From Calditrichia bacterium (GTDB lineage Bacteria; Calditrichota; Calditrichia; RBG-13-44-9; J075), in assembly GCA_028284445.1 (NCBI GenBank), contig JANQRS010000061.1:62001-126000 (forward strand): 64,000 bases of DNA, written 5' to 3'. The position numbers and the translations under genes are program-made. Shown piece after piece: positions 26,058-34,842 of this stretch. The notes under the pieces were generated by a model that was not told where the DNA came from, searched no databases, and worked only from the letters and a program-made list of their open reading frames with translations. How positions within the stretch are numbered: position 1 is the stretch's first letter; each line of letters starts with the position of its first letter.

Positions 26058-28628
26058 ATGAAGCTGCACTGGAAGCTGGTCCAAATTTTACTGATGATAG
26101 GATTCGTGGCGGCACAGGAAAATGTGACGCTCGAAATCTCTGATGTCGCTTTCAACGATATCAAGTATGCCGGCTTTTACCTGGATTCGCGAAAGACCAT
26201 TAAAATTCGCGCCAGGGGAGCCGGTTTTCCCAGTCACAAGGTTCGTTTTAGAAGCCGTTTTGATGATCCAGGTGCGATGTTTATTCGCACCTGGATTATT
26301 GATGCCAGCTCCCGCCGTCCGGTTTGGGAGCTTACGGTTGATAATACCGAAGATTGTGACGGACCGGAATTCATGCGCTGCTTCAACGATGAAATCGAAC
26401 TGCAGGGTGGCCGCTATGAAGTTTATATGGCTGCCCAAATGCCCCCCAAATTTGAGTCCCGTCACGGAGAATTTATCAGCCTGAAAGATATACTCAGACG
26501 TATGCTGAAGGATGATGAAGAAGATGAAAATCTCTATGCCGACGCCTGCCGCATTAAGATTCGGGGGCTGGATGAAGTGTATTCAGCTGTGGAAGTGCGA
26601 CAATTTCGGGAAGAACGGCGCCGCGATGCCATTGTTTCACTGGATGGCTTGCGCGATGATGAGCATGTGAAAGAGAGTTTCCAACTATCAAGGCCACTTG
26701 AGGTGCAGATTTATGCAGTTGGGGAAGCACTGGACGATGGAGAATTTGACTACGGGGGAATCACGGACGAATCGACCGGCCGCAAAATCTGGGAAATGCA
26801 TGATGACGACAGTCAGCATGCCGGCGGGGCTCTGAAGAATCGGGTTTGGCGGAAGAAGCTATCCCTGGACCCCGGCAGATATACCGTATTTTTCAACACC
26901 GATGACAGTCACTCCAATCGCGGTTGGAATGCAAACCCGCCATTTGATCCCAACGGCTGGGGTATTTTTGTTTATAGCCGTGATGAATCTTTTGATCCGA
27001 AGGCCATTAAACCCTATGTGCCGCCGGAGCGGGTGCCGCTCGTGCAAATCAGCAGGGTCGGTAATCACGCCAATATTCGCAAAGCGATAGAAGTAAGCAA
27101 GCCTGTTTGGATTCGCGTTGAGGCGCTTGGCGAAGGATCCTTTGGGGAAATGCACGACTATGGCTGGATTGAAGATCTGAGCAGCGGTCGCAGGGTCTGG
27201 GAAATGAATTATGAAGACACGGACAATGGCGGCGGTGCCAGCAAGAACCGTTTTGCTGAAACGGTTTTGCGTCTGAAAAAGGGCGAATACCTGATCCGCT
27301 TTATCAGTGACGATTCGCATTCATACAACGACTGGAACGCAACAAAGCCCAGGCATGCAGAGCGCTGGGGTATTACATTGTTCCCGCGTGACCCGGAAGA
27401 TAATAATGACGCTATTAAGGAAGTCGAGGTCAAACGCCGCAAACCCTTTTTGGCGCTCACGGAAGTTGGCAACGACGAATTTATTCGCCAGGATTTCCGT
27501 ATCAAACGGGCAATCGATGTGCAAGTAGAGGCAATGGGCGAAGGCACCGATGGCACCATGTATGACTTTGGCTGGATCGAGAATGCGGATACTCGCAAAA
27601 AAGTCTGGTTGATGGAATATCACGATACGGAACATGCCGGCGGTGGCGGAAAAAATCGCATTGCAAGCGATATCGTTCGATTAAAACGCGGCAAGTATAC
27701 GCTCTGCTATCAAAGCGACGATTCACATTCCTATAATTCCTGGAATACTGCCCAGCCCGGAGATCCCCATAAGTGGGGCATTTCTCTTTATGCCATCAAC
27801 AACAAACCGGTATTGTTTGAGAAGGTAGATGAAGAAGCAGATACACACTCAGACCCGGTATTGGCCATTACTCGCGTTGGCGACGATGCGTACTATGAAA
27901 AGCACTTTAAGGTGAAGCAGGCTATCAAATTACGTGTGCTTGCGATGGGTGAAGGCACCAACGGTGACATGTTTGATTATGGCTGGATTGAGGATCAGCG
28001 AAGCGGGCAAACTGTCTGGAAAATGAAGTACGATCAAACCCTGCCTGCGGGCGGCGGTGGTAAAAACCGGCTGGTTGACACAAAGATCACGCTCAAGCCA
28101 GGATTATATGTGATGGCTTATCGCAGTGATGATAGCCATTCATACCAGGCCTGGAATGTAAGTGCTCCGAAAAACCCCTCGCTCTGGGGAATTACACTTT
28201 TCGTCGAACCGAATGACCAGCAAAGACGGCGCGTTGTCGAACTTGATCAGGCGGATCGTGACCAGCAAGTGCTTTGCCAATTGGTTGATGTGCGCGACGA
28301 TGAGCATGTTCGCAAGACTTTTGAACTGGATAAGACCAAACAGGTCCGGGTATATGCCATTGGTGAAGGCGGCTGGGATGAGATGTATGACTACGGCTGG
28401 ATTGAAGACAGTGAGACCAAGGAAGTTGTGTGGATCATGCAGTATGATGAGACACGTTGGGGTGGGGGAGCGCGTAAAAATCGCGTTGCCGAGAAGCGCT
28501 TGCGCCTGTCCCGAGGTGAATACATGCTTCATTTCATAACCGATGACTCCCATTCACCTGAAAAATGGAACGCCGCTGCACCGAACGACCGTGAAAACTA
28601 CGGTATTACGCTTTACCTGAATGAATAG
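26058..28628 (+). CDS. Secreted protein of five tandem copies of an uncharacterised ~136-residue module
   Basis: 856 residues with a signal peptide (~1-19). After a divergent N-terminal copy (~20-175), five modules repeat with a period of ~136 residues. Their SDDSHS/TDDSHS cores start at residues ~282, 417, 553, 690 and 828. Each has a VGxDxxxxxxF opening, a MG/LGEG turn, DYGWIED, a W-x-M strand, GGGxxKNR, a G-x-Y strand, SDDSHSxxxWN and WGITL. The pattern suggests a compact beta-sandwich with conserved Asp/His/Lys that might bind a ligand or metal. The same module is in the histidine kinase at 53969-57946. Probably exported together with the Omp85 protein encoded 13 bp upstream. Not recognised as a named family. 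Confidence 0.8.
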   Translation: MKLHWKLVQILLMIGFVAAQENVTLEISDVAFNDIKYAGFYLDSRKTIKIRARGAGFPSHKVRFRSRFDDPGAMFIRTWIIDASSRRPVWELTVDNTEDCDGPEFMRCFNDEIELQGGRYEVYMAAQMPPKFESRHGEFISLKDILRRMLKDDEEDENLYADACRIKIRGLDEVYSAVEVRQFREERRRDAIVSLDGLRDDEHVKESFQLSRPLEVQIYAVGEALDDGEFDYGGITDESTGRKIWEMHDDDSQHAGGALKNRVWRKKLSLDPGRYTVFFNTDDSHSNRGWNANPPFDPNGWGIFVYSRDESFDPKAIKPYVPPERVPLVQISRVGNHANIRKAIEVSKPVWIRVEALGEGSFGEMHDYGWIEDLSSGRRVWEMNYEDTDNGGGASKNRFAETVLRLKKGEYLIRFISDDSHSYNDWNATKPRHAERWGITLFPRDPEDNNDAIKEVEVKRRKPFLALTEVGNDEFIRQDFRIKRAIDVQVEAMGEGTDGTMYDFGWIENADTRKKVWLMEYHDTEHAGGGGKNRIASDIVRLKRGKYTLCYQSDDSHSYNSWNTAQPGDPHKWGISLYAINNKPVLFEKVDEEADTHSDPVLAITRVGDDAYYEKHFKVKQAIKLRVLAMGEGTNGDMFDYGWIEDQRSGQTVWKMKYDQTLPAGGGGKNRLVDTKITLKPGLYVMAYRSDDSHSYQAWNVSAPKNPSLWGITLFVEPNDQQRRRVVELDQADRDQQVLCQLVDVRDDEHVRKTFELDKTKQVRVYAIGEGGWDEMYDYGWIEDSETKEVVWIMQYDETRWGGGARKNRVAEKRLRLSRGEYMLHFITDDSHSPEKWNAAAPNDRENYGITLYLNE

Positions 28629-28774
28629 AGGGCATATTTGAGAGACTGCGGTGTCCGGATTTTATCTCACCTCACCGGTCCCGCTTTAATGGATGCTGCA
28701 CTGATGGGAGTGTAGCAACATCAATCAATTTTGCTTCCGTCATGTCCGGAAGCCAATTAAACAGGGGAACAGTT

Positions 28775-29566
28775 ATGAACCGATGGATGACCGCTTTTCT
28801 GTTCATCATTACCTCACTATGCCTCTCCACTGTCGTTTCTGCTGATACGATCCAGGAAACCGTCAAACGGCAAATCGCCTTTCAGCCAAACGGTGAATTT
28901 ATGCTCGAAAATATCAACGGGCATATCATTGTTGAAGGTTGGGATAAGGACGAGGTCTTTATCGAAGCGATCAAGCAGGTTCGGGCCGGAAAGCGCAGCA
29001 AGGCTGAGCGATTCATGGAGGAATTGCAAGTGGAGATTGAAGAAAGCCGCGACCGGATCGAAGTGCGCACTATAACGCCGCGTCGAAGCGGAGGGTTTTT
29101 CAGCTGGCTCTCCGGTAACAATATCAATTTTAGCGTTAAATACAAGGTGTATGTGCCACATAACACGCATCTGGACTTGGAATCTACCAATGGCGCCGTG
29201 ACCATCCGTGAAGTGAGCGGGGAACTGGAAATGCGCTCCACTAATGGGCGAATTAAGGCGGAGGAGGTGGGTGGCGAAGTAGAAGGCCATACCACCAATG
29301 GCTCTATTGAAGTAGACATGGTTCGCCTTGGTGATGTTAAGGAATTGGAGCTTACTACCACGAACGGTGGAATTAAACTCTATCTGCCTGCGGAGTCGGG
29401 TTTTGAATTGAGAGCCAGCACAACAAACGGATCTGTCAGAACCGATTTCCCCCTGAAAACATATGGCAAGCGCAACAAGCGCAATATTCGTGGCGATGTG
29501 AACGGCGGTGGGCCGCTGGTTCTCATGGAGACCACCAATGGCAGTATTGACATCCGCGAGCGCTAG
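28775..29566 (+). CDS. DUF4097-like periplasmic/surface beta-repeat protein
   Basis: 263 residues from ATG 28775 (AGGGG 7 nt upstream; the longer frame to 28742 has none). Signal peptide ~1-22. The mature part is a regular beta-strand repeat with TNG at each turn (STNGAVTI, STNGRIKA, TTNGSIEV, TTNGGIKL, TTNGSVRT, TTNGSIDI), which is typical of the DUF4097 putative-adhesin fold, a right-handed solenoid. The function of the family is not established; related proteins sit in envelope-stress loci. Its position after the repeat protein suggests an envelope role. Confidence 0.8.
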   Translation: MNRWMTAFLFIITSLCLSTVVSADTIQETVKRQIAFQPNGEFMLENINGHIIVEGWDKDEVFIEAIKQVRAGKRSKAERFMEELQVEIEESRDRIEVRTITPRRSGGFFSWLSGNNINFSVKYKVYVPHNTHLDLESTNGAVTIREVSGELEMRSTNGRIKAEEVGGEVEGHTTNGSIEVDMVRLGDVKELELTTTNGGIKLYLPAESGFELRASTTNGSVRTDFPLKTYGKRNKRNIRGDVNGGGPLVLMETTNGSIDIRER

Positions 29567-29628
29567 GGAAAGATACAGACGTTCAGCCATATCAATAACT
29601 TACCGCAATTACTCTTCAGACTCCGGGC

Positions 29629-29657
29629 TTGACATTCGCGGCCCGGTTTCCTAACTT
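29629..29657 (+). promoter_or_regulatory. Promoter candidate for the tandem-repeat membrane protein
   Basis: A consensus TTGACA (29629-29634), a 17-nt spacer and TAACTT (29652-29657). Its position argues that the gene begins downstream (29722) rather than at the TTG inside this -35 element. Confidence 0.5.
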
Positions 29658-29721
29658 CCCAACTGTTGTACCATCGTCGTTTGACCTATGTGGAACCTCT
29701 GTTGACCTCGGAGTCCGATAC

Positions 29722-31041
29722 TTGAAAACCGTGTTTAGACCGATTTCCCGCTTTTTCGGCGTCCATTCTGTACAGTTTGCAGAATCGCCCTTCCGCAAAT
29801 ACCCGCAATACAGTATTCCTGGTGGTCTTTGGACTGTCTACACCATGTTATTCTGTTTCTTTGTCGTTTTTCTCTACTTTCTCCTCGACTGGGATAAACC
29901 GACCAAGAGCCGCTATATTTCCGGACAGGTGCTAAATGAACAAAACATTCCTGTCGGAAATGCAGATGTGAAGTTTAGCAAAGGGGGCGGCGATCTGACA
30001 GACGAAAACGGTAACTTCTTCCTGAGGTATAATGCAGATATCACCAAGGGACGTCTGGAGATTGAACATAAGCTATACGAGTCACCAATCTTTCACGATA
30101 TCGAAGCCCTGGTGGCGGATACGGCCCGCTTTCGCATCATTCTGCGCGATAGCGATAAGCGCCGCGAGCGGCCAATGGCAAATGCGGAGCCACAGACCTT
30201 GACCAGTAGCGATCCCGCAGATACGCCTATTCAAACCCTCGACAGCGGTATAGCCAGCGGCAGCGGACGTGCAGATCCCAATCGTATTCGATACGCATTA
30301 ACCTGGAACAAATTGCTGGATTGGAAAGAGAAATATCGTGCTGAGGGCTTGGAATTGGTTGATCTGGAAACCTATTATCACCAGGGAACGCGTTTCTATG
30401 CCGGTGTTTGGGCGCCCGGTCAGGCGCAGCACGAACTGTGGCGTAGCCAAAACTGGAAGCAATTTACCGGCAAGCGTGATGAACGCAATAGAGCCGGCCT
30501 GGCTATGGTAGATATTGAGATTCATTCCAGCAAAGGGCAAACATACTATCACGGTCTGTATGCTCCGGCCGGGATTTCGCCACACCGCCTTTGGGGGGAG
30601 GTGGACTGGAAAACCCTTGTAGCCAAAGACCAGCAATTTCGCGGTGAAGGCTATCGCATGATTGCCATTGAAGCATATATTCGCGGTGGACGGCAAAATT
30701 TTGCTGCGATCTGGGAGAGCGCCAGTGATGAAGAGCGTTTATGGAAGGAGTCCACACGCGATCGCCTTTGGAGCCAGAACAACAAATACATTGACGAAGG
30801 CCTTGGGCTGGTTGATCTTGAAATTTATACCCGCGGTAACAAACGCGAATATATCGGCCTTTGGCGTGCCAACAGTGGCGCCACTGAAGCATATACCCTC
30901 ACGCCATGGGCACAATTTGATGTCGTGCGTGATGATTTTGCCGGAAAGAACTTTCGCCTGGTTGACTTTGAATTGACCAGCGATAAGGGCGAGCTAAAGG
31001 CGTCTGGAATTTGGCAAGCTAGCGGTGGTGGTGCTTTTTAA
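29722..31041 (+). CDS. Membrane-anchored protein with a CarboxypepD_reg-like domain and five BTRD1-like repeats
   Basis: About 439 residues if it starts at TTG 29722 (GGAG 8 nt upstream); the start is uncertain because the frame is open further 5'. One membrane segment (MLFCFFVVFLYFLLDW) follows a short cytoplasmic part. A small beta-domain (SGQVLNEQNIPVGNADVKF...DENGNFFL) resembles the carboxypeptidase regulatory fold. After a linker, five ~45-residue repeats follow the pattern W...F......G..LVDIE.Y..G....Y.G.W, matching bacterial tandem repeat domain 1. These repeats occur in secreted and surface proteins of myxobacteria and others, usually of unknown role. Probably faces the periplasm. Confidence 0.7.
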   Translation: MKTVFRPISRFFGVHSVQFAESPFRKYPQYSIPGGLWTVYTMLFCFFVVFLYFLLDWDKPTKSRYISGQVLNEQNIPVGNADVKFSKGGGDLTDENGNFFLRYNADITKGRLEIEHKLYESPIFHDIEALVADTARFRIILRDSDKRRERPMANAEPQTLTSSDPADTPIQTLDSGIASGSGRADPNRIRYALTWNKLLDWKEKYRAEGLELVDLETYYHQGTRFYAGVWAPGQAQHELWRSQNWKQFTGKRDERNRAGLAMVDIEIHSSKGQTYYHGLYAPAGISPHRLWGEVDWKTLVAKDQQFRGEGYRMIAIEAYIRGGRQNFAAIWESASDEERLWKESTRDRLWSQNNKYIDEGLGLVDLEIYTRGNKREYIGLWRANSGATEAYTLTPWAQFDVVRDDFAGKNFRLVDFELTSDKGELKASGIWQASGGGAF

Positions 31042-31081
31042 CGAATTGATGACAGTTTAGTCTGCGCGCAGCTTTACTATT

Positions 31082-31127
31082 CAATCCCCCCTCATAGCTC
31101 CCAAGGGAGAGCTATGAGGGGGGATTG
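31082..31127. repeat. GC-rich intergenic palindrome
   Basis: CAATCCCCCCTCATAGCTC and its exact complement (19-bp arms) flank an 8-nt loop, 40 bp after the tandem-repeat gene. Same family of CCCCC-bearing palindromes as at 21791, 36231, 48026 and 52203, with a different centre. Confidence 0.85.
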
Positions 31128-31191
31128 TTGTTCCTACCCTATTCCTTTATTTATTGTGCTTTTCCCTCTCTTGAGATTCTTAAAAAATAGT

Positions 31192-31219
31192 TTGAAAATG
31201 CCGGAAAATGTTTTATTTT
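31192..31219 (+). promoter_or_regulatory. Weak promoter candidate and long leader of the GldA-like operon
   Basis: TTGAAA (31192-31197), a 16-nt spacer and TATTTT (31214-31219). If used, the leader to 31397 is about 170 nt and holds small hairpins such as TTCGGCCGAA (~31220) and GTGACGGCTGTCAC (~31240). No known riboswitch was recognised. The rest of the gap 31042-31396 shows nothing further. Confidence 0.35.
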
Positions 31220-31396
31220 CTTCGGCCGAAGCATGTCCGTGACGGCTGTCACCGCGGCCAACTTGCGTTCCGGCACATGTAGCGGAACAAATGCTGTGTC
31301 CAGCAGTTAGTTCCTTATCGATTGGGTTTACACCCAACTATTCCACTAATCATCTGTTAGTAACAAGATCAATCTCTTAAGAGAACGAGGGTAAAT

Positions 31397-32164
31397 ATGA
31401 GTGAAAAATCATCACGAACCATGATTGAGGCCAAGGGCCTGTCTAAGTATTATGGACCCTTCGTAGCGATCAAGGATGTTTCTTTCACTATACCCGAAGG
31501 CCAAATTGTCGCCTTTTTGGGGCCTAACGGCGCCGGCAAATCGACGACGATGAAGATTTTGACCGGATTTTTAGCGCCAAGTGAAGGAAGTGCCGCTATT
31601 GCTGGCTACGACGTCCGCAAAGATCGCCTCGAGGCTGTCAAGGAACTCGGCTATTTGCCGGAAAACGGTCCCTTGTATAGCGATATGACACCGTATGAAC
31701 TATTGGAGTTCTTTGGTGAAGCGCGCGGCATGGATCCGGACTTAATGAAAAAGCGCATCGACCAGGTTGTTGCGCAATGTTCGCTGAGCGAGGTGCTGGA
31801 AAAGCCGATCGGCAAATTGTCAAAAGGATACCGTCAGCGTGTTGGTTTGGCGCAGGCGCTCTTACACGATCCCAGCGTGTTGATTATGGATGAACCTACC
31901 GCCGGTCTGGACCCGAATCAGATCCGTGAGTTCAGAAAGAATATCAAGGAACTCGCGAGTAGTAAGACTATCCTGATGTCCACACATATTCTTCAGGAAG
32001 TAGATGCGGTGGCAGATCGCGTGGTATTTATCAATCGTGGAGAGATCGTATTTGACGGCACGCCGGCCAAGCTGAAAGAAAACGGCTCCCTGGAACAGCC
32101 TTTCTATCGGCTGACGGGCAATGATGCTGCGACGAAGGAGACGGCAACTGAGGAGAAGAACTGA
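31397..32164 (+). CDS. GldA-like ABC transporter ATPase
   Basis: 255 residues; GAGGG 6 nt before ATG 31397. Walker A GPNGAGKST, signature LSKGYRQRVGLAQAL, Walker B VLIMDEPTAGLD and a C-terminal tail typical of ABC-2 transporters. The next two genes encode a GldF-GldG type fusion and a DUF4340 protein, the usual partners. In Flavobacterium, GldA/F/G are needed for gliding, but the same set is found in many non-gliding bacteria, so motility should not be inferred. The stop codon overlaps the next start. Confidence 0.9.
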   Translation: MSEKSSRTMIEAKGLSKYYGPFVAIKDVSFTIPEGQIVAFLGPNGAGKSTTMKILTGFLAPSEGSAAIAGYDVRKDRLEAVKELGYLPENGPLYSDMTPYELLEFFGEARGMDPDLMKKRIDQVVAQCSLSEVLEKPIGKLSKGYRQRVGLAQALLHDPSVLIMDEPTAGLDPNQIREFRKNIKELASSKTILMSTHILQEVDAVADRVVFINRGEIVFDGTPAKLKENGSLEQPFYRLTGNDAATKETATEEKN

Positions 32165-34839
32165 TGAACCTGAATTTTGATATGATAAAGGCCATCGCGA
32201 AGCGCGATTTGCGGCTTTATTTTTCGAATCCGACCGGATACGTTTTTATTACCTTATTTATTTTTCTGAGCGCAGCAGCTGCTTTCTGGCAAGATCGCTT
32301 CTTCTTGAATAACCTTGCCAATCTTGATCAGCTCAACAATTTCTTTCCGCTGCTGCTGTTGCTGTTTATTCCGGCTCTTACCATGGGTGTGTGGTCGGAA
32401 GAGAAGCGCCTCGGAACAGATGAGCTCTTGCTTACCTTGCCGGCGACGGATCTGGAAGTGGTACTGGGCAAGTATTTCGCAGCTGTCGGCATCTATACCG
32501 CCTCGCTTATCCTTTCATTGAGCCACGTGATGGTGCTGATCTACCTGGGCAGCCCGGATCTAGGTTTGATGTTCGGCAACTATTTTGGCTACTGGCTGAT
32601 TGGCTGTGCCTTTATCGCCGTTGGGATGCTGGCGTCTCAGCTTTCATCCAACGCCACAATCTCATTCATTCTCGGGGCGATATTTTGCTCGGCCCTGGTG
32701 TTTATTCAATCCATCGGCGGATTCTTTGGCGAGACGGTTCAGGACTTCCTGGCCCCGCTTGGCGTTACCGGCCATTTCGCAGACTTCGCCCGCGGCGTGG
32801 TGAGCTTTTCCGGCATCATTTATTTTCTCTCCCTCGCTGCTATTTTCATCTACTTAAATGTGCTGCTTATCAGCCGCCGCCACTGGCCGCTGGAAGCTGA
32901 TGGCATGAAAATGAGCTGGCATCACGTTTTGCGCACGGCTGCCATTGTTGTCGCAGTTATCAGTGCCAACGCGATTATTGGCCGCGCCGCGATGCGCCTG
33001 GATGTCACCAGCGAGCAGCTGCATTCGCTGTCGTCGCGTACGGATTTATTGATCGACGAAATTCCTGAAGATCGCCCTGTCTTTATTCAGGCCTATTTAA
33101 GTGATGAAGTACCGCAGCAATATGTGCAGACCCGTGCAAACCTGCTCGGATTCCTGGAAGAAATCGACGCCATTGGCGGCAGCAAGGTTGAGGTGCTTAT
33201 CCACAATACCGAGCCCTTTACCCAGGAAGCCCGGGATGCCCGCGAAAAATTCGGCATCGTTCCCCGTGAAATTCCGGAGCCCAGCAGCGCCGGCGCCAGC
33301 ATTCAGCCCGTATTTATGGGTGTTGCTTTTACTTGTGGGGCTGAAGAAGAGGTGATTCCCTTCTTCGATAGGGGACTGCCGGTAGAATATGAACTGGTGC
33401 GCAGTATTCGCATGGTTGCGAAAACCGAACGCCGCAAGGTCGGTGTGCTGGTCACTGAAGCCAAACTTTTCGGTGGATTTGATTTCCAGCGCGGCTCCAC
33501 CTCTCCTGCCTGGCAGGTAGTTGACGAGTTGAAGAAGCAGTATGAAGTGGTGCGTATTTCGGCGAATGCCCCGATCACGGAAGAACTTGACGGGTTGCTG
33601 GTACCGATGCCATCGACCCTGCCCCAGGCGGAAATGGATAATGTGATCACTTTTATTGAAGGCGGTACACCGACGTTGATTTTGCTCGATCCGCTGCCGG
33701 TTGTAAATCTCGGCATTTCACCCTCTGAAAAACCGGGCGCTAATCGTAATCCGTTTATGCAAAACCAGGGACCACCACCGAAGGAAAAGGGGAATGTCGG
33801 CGGATTTATCAGCAGCCTCGGACTCAACTGGAATATCCAGCAAATCGTTTGGGACGCTTACAATCCGCATCCGGACTTTGCCAATCTGCCTCCGGAAATT
33901 GTGTTTGTTGGGCGCAATAACGACAATGAAGAATCGTTTAATGATCAGCAGGGAACTGTTGACGGCCTGCAGGAGCTGGTGTTCATGTTCCCCGGCTATC
34001 TGAACAGGGCGTCGAATGCTGAGGTCGAATTTACGCCGATTCTAAAGTCCGGTAAGATCTCTGCGACCCAAAACTACAATCGCATGGTTCAGCGCAGTTT
34101 CTTCGGCACCCAGTTGGTCACCCGCGGCTTACCGCATCGGCCGAATGCCGTAGATTATACCCTTGCAGCCCACATCAGAAGCACTGCCGATATCGATACC
34201 AGCGGTAACGCTGTTTCCGGAGGAAAGAATATCAACGCGATTGTTATCGCAGATATTGATTTTATCTCCGAGCAGTTCTTTGAAATTCGCAAGCAGGGTG
34301 TCGCCAATCTCAATTTCGACAACGTGTCCTTCTTCCTGAATTGTATGGACAAGCTGGTGGGCGATGACTCATTTGTAGAGTTGCGCAGCCGTCGTGTTCG
34401 TCACCGCACGCTGGAGTCAGTAGAATCCGAGATACAATCCTACGTTCAAAAGCGTTCGGCTGACGAGGCGCAAGCCGAGTCTGAAGCCCAGGTGGCATTG
34501 CAAGATGCCCAAAGCCGTTTGGAAGCAAAAGTGCAGGAGGTTCAAACCCGCACAGACCTGGATCGCCAGACGAAGAATATTATGGCGCAGAATATTCGCG
34601 AAGCGGAGCAGCGCCGGTTCGATGCCGTGAAGACGACAATTGAAGCTGAAAAAGAAGCCAAAATCGCCAGTAGTAAGGAAGAGATGGAGGCCCAGATTCG
34701 CAGCATCCAAAATCGGATCAAAGCTCTGGCAGTGCTGCTGCCACCGATTCCGGTAATTGTGCTGGGCGTAATGATTTTCTTCCGCCGTAAACGTAGAGAA
34801 GCTGAAGGCGCAGCCGCAGCCAGAAGACTGAGGAGTTAA
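32164..34839 (+). CDS. ABC-2 permease fused to a GldG-type auxiliary domain
   Basis: 891 residues. The N-terminal ~265 residues contain about six membrane segments of a GldF-like ABC-2 permease (LFIPALTMGVWSEEKRLGTDELLLTLPA is characteristic). A large GldG/PF09822-type extracytoplasmic domain follows, to ~760, then a Gln/Glu/Ala-rich coiled coil (~755-845) and a final membrane segment near 855-875 with a basic tail (RRKRREAE). GldF and GldG are separate genes in Flavobacterium; here they are one. The start ATG overlaps the ATPase stop codon by one base. Works with the ATPase as a transporter of unknown substrate. Confidence 0.9.
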   Translation: MNLNFDMIKAIAKRDLRLYFSNPTGYVFITLFIFLSAAAAFWQDRFFLNNLANLDQLNNFFPLLLLLFIPALTMGVWSEEKRLGTDELLLTLPATDLEVVLGKYFAAVGIYTASLILSLSHVMVLIYLGSPDLGLMFGNYFGYWLIGCAFIAVGMLASQLSSNATISFILGAIFCSALVFIQSIGGFFGETVQDFLAPLGVTGHFADFARGVVSFSGIIYFLSLAAIFIYLNVLLISRRHWPLEADGMKMSWHHVLRTAAIVVAVISANAIIGRAAMRLDVTSEQLHSLSSRTDLLIDEIPEDRPVFIQAYLSDEVPQQYVQTRANLLGFLEEIDAIGGSKVEVLIHNTEPFTQEARDAREKFGIVPREIPEPSSAGASIQPVFMGVAFTCGAEEEVIPFFDRGLPVEYELVRSIRMVAKTERRKVGVLVTEAKLFGGFDFQRGSTSPAWQVVDELKKQYEVVRISANAPITEELDGLLVPMPSTLPQAEMDNVITFIEGGTPTLILLDPLPVVNLGISPSEKPGANRNPFMQNQGPPPKEKGNVGGFISSLGLNWNIQQIVWDAYNPHPDFANLPPEIVFVGRNNDNEESFNDQQGTVDGLQELVFMFPGYLNRASNAEVEFTPILKSGKISATQNYNRMVQRSFFGTQLVTRGLPHRPNAVDYTLAAHIRSTADIDTSGNAVSGGKNINAIVIADIDFISEQFFEIRKQGVANLNFDNVSFFLNCMDKLVGDDSFVELRSRRVRHRTLESVESEIQSYVQKRSADEAQAESEAQVALQDAQSRLEAKVQEVQTRTDLDRQTKNIMAQNIREAEQRRFDAVKTTIEAEKEAKIASSKEEMEAQIRSIQNRIKALAVLLPPIPVIVLGVMIFFRRKRREAEGAAAARRLRS

Positions 34840-34842
34840 GCC

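Noticed and set aside
29629..29721. TTG start at 29629 for the tandem-repeat membrane protein
   Set aside because: It lies inside a TTGACA-N17-TAACTT promoter and has no ribosome site; TTG 29722 with GGAG is preferred.
31220..31396. Riboswitch in the leader of the GldA-like gene
   Set aside because: Only short local hairpins are seen; no consensus of a known riboswitch class was recognised.
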